This document shows positions 56,595 through 64,000 of a stretch of 64,000 nucleotides of DNA, piece after piece. The notes below the pieces were generated by a model. It did not search any database. It was not told the origin of the DNA and saw only the letters and a list, made by a program, of their open reading frames with translations. Position numbers and translations under genes: made by a program. Source of the stretch: Flavimobilis marinus (GTDB taxonomy: Bacteria; Actinomycetota; Actinomycetes; Actinomycetales; Cellulomonadaceae). Each line of letters begins with the position of its first letter. The first letter of the stretch is position 1. The stretch lies in the NCBI RefSeq assembly GCF_900113055.1, contig NZ_FONZ01000001.1:186001-250000 (forward strand). Reading direction: 5' to 3'.

Positions 56595-57661
56595 TGTCCG
56601 CGACCCTCACCGCGCCCCAGACCCCGCGGTCCGACGACGGGCGGCGTCGTCCGACGGCAGGCACGGCCCGCCGCACGCTCGCCCGGTTCCTGCGGCCCGA
56701 GCTGCTCCCGATCGCCGGCACGCTGCTGACCCTCGTGATCATGCTCGTGCTCGGCGAGTCCCGCTACGGCGGGGAGCGTGGCTTCGTCTCCGTGAAGCTG
56801 TTCTCCAACCTGCTGCAGGACAACGCCTACCTGCTCGTGCTCGCGATCGGCATGACCTTCGTGATCATCACGGGCGGGATCGACCTGTCGGTCGGTGCCG
56901 TCGTCGCCCTCGTGGGGCTCGTGATTGCCACGCTCCTGCCGGCCGGTGTGCCCCTTCCGCTGGTGCTGGTCATCAGCGTCCTGATCGGGTCGACCTTCGG
57001 TCTCCTCATCGGCGTGCTCGTGCAGTACTTCGCGATCCAACCGTTCATCGCGTCGCTCGCGGCGATGTTCCTGGCCCGCGGCCTCGCGAACGTCGTCAGC
57101 GTGCAGTCGCTCGCGATCACCGACGAGGGCTTCTCGTCCATGGCGTCGTGGAGCCTCAAGTTCGGCGAGGGGCGTGACATCTCCAAGATCAACCTGTCGA
57201 TGATCATCGCGGTCGCCGTGCTCGCCCTCGCGTTCTACCTGCTGCACTACACCCGGTTCGGCCGCACGGTGTACGGGCTCGGTGTCGGGGACGACGGCAA
57301 CGCGGTCGAGCTGATGGGTCTGCGCGCAGGCCGCACGCGACTGTGGGTCTACGTCATCTCCGGGACGTGCGCGGGTATCGCCGGCATCCTGTTCGCCTTC
57401 TACACGAAGTCCGGCTACAACCTCACGGGCATCGGGATGGAGCTCGACGCGATCGCCGCCGTCGTGATCGGCGGGACCATCCTCACCGGCGGTGCCGGCT
57501 ACGTGCTGGGGACCGGGGTCGGGGTCGTCGTGTACGGCCTCATCCAGGTCCTGATCGCCCGCGAGGGCCTCGACTCCTGGTGGACGAAGGTGTTCATCGG
57601 CGTCGTGCTGCTCGCGTTCGTGATCCTCCAGCGCGCCATCGCGGCACGCAAGAAGAAGTAG
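56594..57661 (+). CDS. yjfF: Sugar ABC transporter permease (YjfF-like)
   Basis: A 355-residue partner permease with IITGGIDLSVGAVVAL and AIQPFIASLAAMFLARG, matching YjfF. An N-terminal 40 residues are hydrophilic and Arg-rich. The start shares one base with the previous stop (TGATG). The C-terminus ends in basic ARKKK on the cytoplasmic side. It completes a YtfQ-R-T-YjfF importer; a hairpin follows. Confidence 0.92.
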   Translation: MSATLTAPQTPRSDDGRRRPTAGTARRTLARFLRPELLPIAGTLLTLVIMLVLGESRYGGERGFVSVKLFSNLLQDNAYLLVLAIGMTFVIITGGIDLSVGAVVALVGLVIATLLPAGVPLPLVLVISVLIGSTFGLLIGVLVQYFAIQPFIASLAAMFLARGLANVVSVQSLAITDEGFSSMASWSLKFGEGRDISKINLSMIIAVAVLALAFYLLHYTRFGRTVYGLGVGDDGNAVELMGLRAGRTRLWVYVISGTCAGIAGILFAFYTKSGYNLTGIGMELDAIAAVVIGGTILTGGAGYVLGTGVGVVVYGLIQVLIAREGLDSWWTKVFIGVVLLAFVILQRAIAARKKK

Positions 57662-57668
57662 GTCGTCC

Positions 57669-57694
57669 GCGGACCGCCCTCCGGGGCGGTCCGC
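57669..57694 (+). terminator. Terminator hairpin after importer operon
   Basis: A perfect 11-bp stem (57669-57679 with 57684-57694) around TCCG, eight bases after the yjfF-like stop. No T tract. The importer transcript probably ends here. Confidence 0.7.
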
Positions 57695-57748
57695 CTCGGC
57701 GCAGGATCCACCCTGCCGCCCGTCCCCGCGGTCCCACCGCCCCTCCCG

Positions 57749-57787
57749 TCGACCGCACCTCCGCTCGACCGAACCTCCGCTCGACCG
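57749..57787 (+). repeat. Three TCGACCG direct repeats, period 16
   Basis: TCGACCG occurs at 57749-57755, 57765-57771 and 57781-57787, embedded in a longer 16-bp near-repeat (TCGACCGNACCTCCGC). It lies in the 233-bp gap before the GH51 gene, where an upstream regulatory region is expected. No arabinose palindrome is seen in this gap. Confidence 0.5.
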
Positions 57788-57894
57788 CGTGACCTGGACA
57801 CGGACGTCCGGGCCCCCTGCACGCGGGTCTTCGCCGCTCCTGGCCCGAGCGCGCCTTCGCGCTGCCCGGGCACCCGACGATGAGGAGACCGACC

Positions 57895-60800
57895 GTGACT
57901 TCCCGGACCAGATCCGCGCTCGCGACCACCACGGTCGCGGCGCTCGTGGCCAGCCTGATGGCAGCCACCTCCGCGACCGCCGCGCCACCCACCAGCGTCC
58001 TGCCTGGCGAGCCTGTGCCCGCAGCCGCGCCCGTCGGGGTCATCCCCGACGGCGCGTGGGTGGACGACTTCGACGGCACCGGCCTGGACGCCGCGTGGCG
58101 CACCGTGAACCCTGCGGGCGACTCCGTCACCGTGGCCGACGGCGCGCTGCGCATCGCCTCCCAGGCGGGGGACACGTGGCAGACGTCGAACACCGCCAAG
58201 AACCTGCTCATGCTCGACGTCCCCGACGCCGACTTCACGGCCGTCGCCGCCGTCGACGCTCCCGCGACCCTGGACTTCCAGGGCGCGGGACTCATCGCGT
58301 GGCAGGACATGGACAACTACGTGCGCACCGGGCTCTCGCACGTCGGCTTCACGACCGCCGAGCCGCACGGCTTCGACGACCCGATCGTCGTCGAGAACGG
58401 CGTGGAGACGGCGGGGGCGTTCGCCTCGACGTTCACCTCCCGGCCGGGCTCGACGTCGGAGATCCTGCAGCTGCAGCGCACCGGCGACGTCCTCACCAGC
58501 AGCTACTGGCGCGACGGCGCGTGGGAGCAGGCAGCCCAGGTCACGCTCGCGTTCCCGGTGACGCAGGTCGGCGTGTACGCGCTCGCGTCCCAGGACGGCA
58601 CCAGCCACACGGCGTCCTTCGACTACGTCGCGCTCGCGGCCGACGACGGCGCTGACGTCGTCCCGGAGGGCACCTTCACCCTGCGGGGCGAGGGCGACGC
58701 CCGCTACCTCACCGCGAGCGAGGACGGGCACCTCGGCCTGGCCGCCGAGCGGCCCAGCGGAACCCTGACCCTCGAGGCACGGGCGCTCGGCGACGGGGCG
58801 CTCGCCCTGTGGTCCGGCGAGCACCCGGTGGTCGTGGCCGACGGTGTCCTGGCCTTCGGTGCGGCAGACGCTGCCCCGGTGCCGCTGCGGCTCACCGACG
58901 CCGGGGGCGGCACGCTCGTGCTGCGCACGGCCGACGGCGGGGCTCACGTCGGCCTGGTCGACGGGGTCCTGACCCTCGGGGCGCAGGACGACGCCGTCCG
59001 TCTCACGGTCGAGCAGGTCACCGTCCGCGACGGCTCGAAGATCGAGATCGACGGGGACGCGACGAGCATCGAGACCTCGGACGAGCTGTACGGGATCTTC
59101 TACGAGGACATCAACTACGCGGCCGACGGCGGCCTGTACGCCGAGCTCGTCCGCAACCGGTCCTTCGAGTTCGCTCCGGCGGACAACGCCTCGTTCACGG
59201 GCCTGACCGCCTGGCAGGTGCTCGCGCGCGGCGACGGCGCGGGCAGCACCGGTGTGGTCGTCGACGACGACGACCGGCTCAACGAGATGAACCGCAACTA
59301 CCTGCGTCTCGACGCGACCGGTGCGGGCGGCGGACTCCGCAACGCCGGGTACAACGCGGGCGTCGCGCTCGCCGACGGCGAGAAGTACGACTTCACCGTG
59401 TGGGCGCGCACGACGACGGCCCAGACCCTCACCGTCGCGCTCGAGGACGCGGCTGGCGACCGCACGTTCGCGACCGGCACGGTCGAGGTCGACGGCTCGG
59501 ACCAGTGGCAGCAGCACGCGGTCACGCTGACGGCCACCGGGTCGACCGACGCCGCGCGCCTCGTGGTGCTCGCCGGCGCAGCCAGCACGGTGCGCCTGGA
59601 CATGGTGTCGCTGTTCCCCCAGGACACCTGGGTGGGACCGGTCAACGGCAAGTCCGTGCTCCGCAAGGACCTCGCGGAGAAGATCGTCGACCTGGAGCCG
59701 CGGTTCCTGCGCTTCCCGGGTGGCTGCGTGACGAACGTCGGCACCTTCGACACCTACGCCGAGTCCGGCTACACCGACCGGCAGCGGACGTACCAGTGGA
59801 AGGAGACCATCGGGCCGGTCGAGGAGCGACCGACCAACTGGAACTTCTGGGGCTACAACCAGTCCTACGGCATCGGCTACCTCGAGTACTTCCTGCTCGC
59901 CGAGGACCTCGGCGCGATCCCGCTCCCGGTGGTCTCCGTGGGTGCTAACGGTTGCGGCTCGACCATCCCCGAGCTCACCGACCCCGCGGGGATCGAGCGC
60001 TGGGTGCAGGACACGGTCGACCTCGTCGAGTTCGCGATCGGCGACACCAGCACCGAGTGGGGCGCCGTGCGCGCCGAGCTCGGCCACCCCGAGCCCTTCG
60101 ACCTGCGCTACCTCGGCCTCGGCAACGAGGAGAACACGGCGACGTTCGAGGCGAACTTCCCGGCGTTCCGTGACGCGGTCGAGGCGCGGTTCCCGCAGAT
60201 CGAGATCATCTCCAACTCCGGCCCCGACGACGCGGGCACCCGGTTCGACGAGCTCTGGGACTTCAACCGCGCGCAGGACGTGGACATGGTCGACGAGCAC
60301 TACTACAACGATCCGTCGTGGTTCCTCGCGAACACCGAGCGCTACGACTCCTACGACCGCAGCGGTCCCGCGGTGTTCCTCGGCGAGTACGCCTCCCGCG
60401 GGAACACGCTGTGGAACGCGCTGTCCGAGGCCGCGTACATGACCGGCCTGGAGCGCAACTCCGACGTCGTGCGGCTCGCCTCGTACGCGCCGCTGCTCTC
60501 GAACGAGGACTATGTGCAGTGGTCCCCGGACGCGATCTGGTTCGACAACGACGAGTCGTGGGTGACCCCGAACTACCACGTGCAGCAGATGTTCGCGGCG
60601 AACCATGGCGACGAGGTGGTGCCGAGCACCTACGCCGGACCCGTGGTCACGCCCGACCCGCTCAAGGGTGGCGTCTTCCTGTCGACGTGGGCGACGAGTG
60701 CCGCCTACGACAACGTGCGCGTGACCGACAACGCGACCGGTGACGTGCTGTTCTCCGACGACTTCGCCGACGCGTCGCAGTGGGCGAGCCAGGCGGGCAG

Positions 60801-62583
60801 CTGGGCCGTGACCGACGGCGAGTACCGCCAGACGTCCACGTCCGTGACGGACGCCCGGAGCATCATCACGGACGCGTACGCCCGGGACTGGGAGAGCTAC
60901 ACGCTCGAGCTCGACGCCCGCAAGCTCGCCGGCTCCGAGGGCTTCCTCGTCGGGTTCGCCGCCGAGGGCGCCAACGACTACTTCTGGTGGAACCTCGGCG
61001 GCTGGAACAACTCCCGCACGGTGCTGCAGAAGGCCGACGGTGGTTCCGCGGGTGAGGTCAAGGCGGTCGAGGGTCACACGATCGAGACCGGTCAGACCTA
61101 CCGCCTCAAGGTCGTCGTCGAGGGCCGCGACATCCAGCTCTTCATCGACGGTGAGCTGCAGATGGAGTACACCGACGCGGTGCCGACGCTCGACACCTAC
61201 CAGGTGGTCACGCGCGACACCGACACCGGTGAGCTCGTCGTCAAGGTGGTCAACACCTCCGGCGAGACCCGCCGCACCCAGGTGACCGTGTCCGACGTCG
61301 GCGTCCTGCCGACCGGAACCGTGACCGAGCTCGCGGGCCGGCCCGGCGACGCGAACTCGAAGGGTGCACCGGACACGGTGGAGCCGGTCACGCGTGAGGT
61401 CGACGGCCTGTCCGAGGACTTCCTCTGGGACTTCGCGCCGTACTCGGTGACGTTCCTGCGGATGCAGACCGCGGACGCCGTGGCTCCGACGGTCGACGCG
61501 GTCGAGCTGAGCGGGACGCCCGTGCGCGGGTGGCGGGCTGGTCCCGTCACGGTCTCCGCGACGGCGTCGGACGACCGCGAGGTCGCCGCGCTGGAGACCC
61601 GGCTCGACGGCGGGGAGTGGGTCCGTGCGTCGGCGGCCTCCGCGCAGGTGACGGTGGACGGGCACGGCTCGCACACGGTCGAGGTCCGCGCCACGGACGC
61701 GGCCGGCAACGTCTCAGCGACCCGGCCGGTGACCTTCCTGATCGACGCGAAGGCGCCGGTCACGAACGCGGTGCTCTCCGACCGCACGGTGGCGCTGCGC
61801 GGCGCTGACGACGACGCCGGCATGGGCCACGTCGAGCACCGCGTCTCCGGTACCGCGGCATGGACGCGGTACGCGGGTCCGGTGGCGCTGGGACCCGACG
61901 CCGTCACGCTCGAGTTCCGCGGCGTCGACGCGGTCGGCAACGTCGAGACGGTCAACGCGCTCGAGGTGCCGGCGGCGGGTGTGGTGCTGCGGGGGTCGTC
62001 GACGGCGGCGGTGGTTGCGCCGTCGAGCGTGGTGTTCGGCAAGACGAAGGCGTCGGTGCGGGTGCGGGTGTCGGGTCGTGGCGGTGTGCCGTCGGGTTCG
62101 GTGCGTGTGCTGGACGGCTCGACGCTGCTGGCGACGGGCACCTTGCGGGCCGGGAGCGTGCAGGTCGCGTTGCCGCGCAAGGCGTTGGAGGTGGGTCGGC
62201 ACCGGTTGTCGGTCGTGTACTCCGGTGATGCGGTGTTCTCCGGGTCGCAGGACGCGGTGAGCGTGAAGGTGACGAAGGCGCCGTCGAAGGTGAAGGCGAA
62301 GGTCTCACCCAAGAAGGTCACCACGCGCTCGAAGGCGCGGGTGTCGGTGGCGGTGTCCTCGCACGGTGCCAAGGCCGGGAAGGTGACGGTCAAGGTCACC
62401 AAGAAGGTGCGGGGCAAGACCAAGACCTACGTCACGAAGAAGGCTGTGGTCTCGGCCAACGGCAAGGCCACGGTGCGGTTGCCGCGGCTGAAGCAGGGCC
62501 GGTACACGGTGCGCGTGTCCTACGCGGGCAGCGAGTCCGCGGCCAAGGCCACCACCACCACACGGCTCACCGTCCGTCGGTAG
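57895..62583 (+). CDS. Secreted multidomain GH51 alpha-L-arabinofuranosidase
   Basis: A 1562-residue exported enzyme. A signal peptide ends near ATSATAA (about residue 30). A ConA-like domain follows (about 45-250), then a beta-trefoil-like region, the start of the GH51 barrel (LYGIFYEDINYAADGG), an inserted CBM4/9-like domain, and the rest of the barrel with acid/base Glu745 in GNEE and nucleophile Glu831 in FLGEYAS. A second LamG-like domain interrupts the C-terminal beta-sandwich (about 940-1080). Ig-like repeats and a Lys-rich Ig tail close the protein. No sortase motif or anchor is seen. GTG 57895 is chosen because AGGAG precedes it; ATG 57880 lies over that site. Confidence 0.9.
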   Translation: MTSRTRSALATTTVAALVASLMAATSATAAPPTSVLPGEPVPAAAPVGVIPDGAWVDDFDGTGLDAAWRTVNPAGDSVTVADGALRIASQAGDTWQTSNTAKNLLMLDVPDADFTAVAAVDAPATLDFQGAGLIAWQDMDNYVRTGLSHVGFTTAEPHGFDDPIVVENGVETAGAFASTFTSRPGSTSEILQLQRTGDVLTSSYWRDGAWEQAAQVTLAFPVTQVGVYALASQDGTSHTASFDYVALAADDGADVVPEGTFTLRGEGDARYLTASEDGHLGLAAERPSGTLTLEARALGDGALALWSGEHPVVVADGVLAFGAADAAPVPLRLTDAGGGTLVLRTADGGAHVGLVDGVLTLGAQDDAVRLTVEQVTVRDGSKIEIDGDATSIETSDELYGIFYEDINYAADGGLYAELVRNRSFEFAPADNASFTGLTAWQVLARGDGAGSTGVVVDDDDRLNEMNRNYLRLDATGAGGGLRNAGYNAGVALADGEKYDFTVWARTTTAQTLTVALEDAAGDRTFATGTVEVDGSDQWQQHAVTLTATGSTDAARLVVLAGAASTVRLDMVSLFPQDTWVGPVNGKSVLRKDLAEKIVDLEPRFLRFPGGCVTNVGTFDTYAESGYTDRQRTYQWKETIGPVEERPTNWNFWGYNQSYGIGYLEYFLLAEDLGAIPLPVVSVGANGCGSTIPELTDPAGIERWVQDTVDLVEFAIGDTSTEWGAVRAELGHPEPFDLRYLGLGNEENTATFEANFPAFRDAVEARFPQIEIISNSGPDDAGTRFDELWDFNRAQDVDMVDEHYYNDPSWFLANTERYDSYDRSGPAVFLGEYASRGNTLWNALSEAAYMTGLERNSDVVRLASYAPLLSNEDYVQWSPDAIWFDNDESWVTPNYHVQQMFAANHGDEVVPSTYAGPVVTPDPLKGGVFLSTWATSAAYDNVRVTDNATGDVLFSDDFADASQWASQAGSWAVTDGEYRQTSTSVTDARSIITDAYARDWESYTLELDARKLAGSEGFLVGFAAEGANDYFWWNLGGWNNSRTVLQKADGGSAGEVKAVEGHTIETGQTYRLKVVVEGRDIQLFIDGELQMEYTDAVPTLDTYQVVTRDTDTGELVVKVVNTSGETRRTQVTVSDVGVLPTGTVTELAGRPGDANSKGAPDTVEPVTREVDGLSEDFLWDFAPYSVTFLRMQTADAVAPTVDAVELSGTPVRGWRAGPVTVSATASDDREVAALETRLDGGEWVRASAASAQVTVDGHGSHTVEVRATDAAGNVSATRPVTFLIDAKAPVTNAVLSDRTVALRGADDDAGMGHVEHRVSGTAAWTRYAGPVALGPDAVTLEFRGVDAVGNVETVNALEVPAAGVVLRGSSTAAVVAPSSVVFGKTKASVRVRVSGRGGVPSGSVRVLDGSTLLATGTLRAGSVQVALPRKALEVGRHRLSVVYSGDAVFSGSQDAVSVKVTKAPSKVKAKVSPKKVTTRSKARVSVAVSSHGAKAGKVTVKVTKKVRGKTKTYVTKKAVVSANGKATVRLPRLKQGRYTVRVSYAGSESAAKATTTTRLTVRR

Positions 62584-62590
62584 CCGCTCT

Positions 62591-62616
62591 GGGGGCGGGC
62601 CTGCAGGCCCGCCCCC
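62591..62616 (+). terminator. Palindromic terminator after GH51 gene
   Basis: A perfect 26-bp palindrome (GGGGGCGGGCCTG with its complement) followed by TCCCTCTC, starting seven bases after the stop. In RNA it forms an 11-bp stem with a small loop. Confidence 0.7.
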
Positions 62617-62669
62617 TCCCTCTCGCCCGTGCTTCAGCGCCAGGGCAGCTCGACTCACGAAGGAGTGAC

Positions 62670-64000
62670 ATGAGAGCACGACACAGCACGACCGGGCGGT
62701 CCTGGGCCGCCCGACTGACGGTGGCCGCGGTCGCCGTCGCCGGTCTGGGCCTGGCGCCCACGGCCCAGGCGGCCCCCGCCGCCGACGAGCCCGACGTCGA
62801 CCTGATCGCCTGGTACAAGCTCGACGAGATCTCCGGCACGGTTGCGACCGACGCGTCCGGCAACGAGCGGCACGGCACCGTCGACGGCGCCGCGACCTGG
62901 AACGCCGGAGACGGCTTCCGCTTCAGCGGCGGAGCGACGGGCTCCGGCAACGCGATCGCGCTGCCGGACGACCTGCTCGCGGGCGCCGACGACGTCACGA
63001 TCGACTTCGACGTCCGCGTGGACCCCGCGCTCAGCGGCAACTGGTTCATCTTCAACCTCGGCAACGACGCCGTGTACCCGGACGGCACGGGCTACCTGTT
63101 CGTCACCGGCACCGACTCGAGCTCGCGCCTGCGCGCCACGATCGCCGACGCCGGCTACGCGAGCGAGCAGAGCATCGCCCGTGCGGGCGGCCTCGACCGC
63201 AGCGTCTGGAAGCACGTCACGTACGTCGTCGACGGCGGCACCCCGGCCGAGCCCGGCTCGGCCCAGCTGTACGAGGACGGCGTCCTCGTCGCCTCGACCG
63301 ACGCCCTGACGATCTCTCCCGCGGACCTCGGCGAGCCGGACGGCTCGACCACGAAGAACTTCCTGGGCCGCTCGGCGTACCCCGACAACTCGTTCCAGGG
63401 CGAGATCCGCGACTTCCGGATCTACGACGGCCTGCTCGACGCCGCCGACGCCGCAGACCGGGCGGAGCCCACCGTGGCACCGGCCGTCGCGGCGGACGCC
63501 GCGGCGCTCGACCTGGGCGACCTCTCCGCCGTCGCGACCGACCTGTCCCTGCCGGTGCGCGGGGAGAACGGTGCCCGCATCGCGTGGGCGTCGTCGGCCC
63601 CGGACGTCATCAGCGCCGCAGGGAAGGTGACGCTGGGCGCCGCCCCCGTCACCGTCGACCTGACGGCGACGCTCACCATGGGCGTGGCGACCGAGACCCG
63701 CAGGTTCACGGCGACCACGGTGCCCGGCGCGTCGGACGAGGACATGGTCGAAGCCGCGGCTGCTGCGCTGAACGTCCCGAACCTCGACGACGTGCGCGGC
63801 AACCTCACGCTCCCGGCGACGAGCCTCGGCGCGGACGTCGCATGGACGTCGTCGGCGCCAGGCGTCATCACCGCGACGGGCGAGGTCACCCGCCCGGGCG
63901 CCGGCGCCGACGCGGTCGACGTCGAGCTCGTCGCCACGGTCACCCGCGGCGCGGCGACGACGACGCGGACGTTCGCCGCGCGCGTCGTCCCGGCCCCGAC
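62670..64000 (+). CDS. Secreted LamG protein with atrophied Ig-like repeats (3' end beyond window)
   Basis: The reading frame is open from ATG 62670 to the window end (443 residues). A signal peptide (basic MRARHSTTGR, hydrophobic core, cleavage near AQAAPA at about 35) is followed by a LamG/ConA-like domain (about 42-255: DLIAWYKLDEISGT to EIRDFRIYDGLL, quoted by its ends) and at least two repeats of the atrophied bacterial Ig type (IAWASSAPDVISAAGKV and VAWTSSAPGVITATGEV). In related organisms such N-termini precede arabinofuranosidase or other glycosidase domains; the catalytic part is not visible here. AAGGAG precedes the ATG. Confidence 0.8.
   Translation, partial: MRARHSTTGRSWAARLTVAAVAVAGLGLAPTAQAAPAADEPDVDLIAWYKLDEISGTVATDASGNERHGTVDGAATWNAGDGFRFSGGATGSGNAIALPDDLLAGADDVTIDFDVRVDPALSGNWFIFNLGNDAVYPDGTGYLFVTGTDSSSRLRATIADAGYASEQSIARAGGLDRSVWKHVTYVVDGGTPAEPGSAQLYEDGVLVASTDALTISPADLGEPDGSTTKNFLGRSAYPDNSFQGEIRDFRIYDGLLDAADAADRAEPTVAPAVAADAAALDLGDLSAVATDLSLPVRGENGARIAWASSAPDVISAAGKVTLGAAPVTVDLTATLTMGVATETRRFTATTVPGASDEDMVEAAAAALNVPNLDDVRGNLTLPATSLGADVAWTSSAPGVITATGEVTRPGAGADAVDVELVATVTRGAATTTRTFAARVVPAP

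Noticed and set aside
57499-61674. A 1391-codon open frame on the minus strand opposite the GH51 gene
   Set aside because: Same reason; no recognisable domain, and the sense frame has signal peptide, catalytic motifs and a ribosome binding site.

Overview
The window is a stretch of chromosome from a very GC-rich Gram-positive actinobacterium. ClpC with two Clp_N repeats, adjacent RadA and DisA, a GlnR-type regulator with an atypical receiver, a GTP-type PEP carboxykinase beside a RamB-like regulator, many GTG starts and secreted multidomain arabinan-degrading enzymes all fit Micrococcales, most likely Cellulomonas or a close relative (inference). No rRNA, tRNA, CRISPR array, transposase or prophage gene is visible. 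No intergenic gap exceeds 300 bp; the largest are about 230 bp (15258-15490 and 57662-57894).

Layout. 1-5971: housekeeping genes: the end of endonuclease III, an alpha/beta hydrolase with an odd nucleophile elbow, GlnR-like regulator, membrane protein, DsrE-like protein, a 35-residue membrane protein, nitrobindin-like protein, YgfZ, DUF2516 protein and D-aminoacyl-tRNA deacylase. 6021-11749: a giant ATPase/LuxR regulator and ClpC. 11899-15257: hydrolase, DUF4862-like protein, SDR and tRNA methyltransferase. 15491-19803: galactose operon (DeoR regulator, galT, galK) followed by an aldo/keto reductase. 19945-25231: SDR, DUF3592-like protein, a small family A DNA polymerase, SurE, PfkB kinase and DUF779 protein. 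25366-28275: aldehyde dehydrogenase and its GAF-domain regulator. 28487-31876: pckG divergent from a RamB-like regulator. 32037-33518: lipoprotein and an AbiEi/DUF559-type protein flanked by repeats. 33605-38902: glycerol operon glpD-glpF-glpK with a divergent SorC-type regulator. 39045-46160: N-acetylglutamate synthase, kinase, mutY, small secreted or membrane proteins, disA and radA.

46221-64000 is an L-arabinose/arabinan utilisation locus. It holds a LacI-type regulator, araB-araD-araA, a cytoplasmic GH43 enzyme, a YtfQ-YtfR-YtfT-YjfF-type sugar ABC importer, a secreted 1562-residue GH51 arabinofuranosidase and the start of another secreted LamG protein. The same perfect 14-bp palindrome lies before araB and before the importer, which suggests one repressor for both. 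The implied route is: secreted enzymes release arabinose or arabino-oligosaccharides, the importer takes them up, GH43 trims them, and AraA, AraB and AraD convert arabinose to xylulose 5-phosphate.

Two patterns stand out beyond the genes. First, several intergenic regions hold long, sequence-conserved hairpins with an internal mismatch; two of these families recur, and one recurs as 22-bp direct repeats around the DUF559 gene. Second, about a dozen genes have a TANNNT-like -10 hexamer only 6 or 7 bases before the start codon, which predicts leaderless or nearly leaderless mRNAs.
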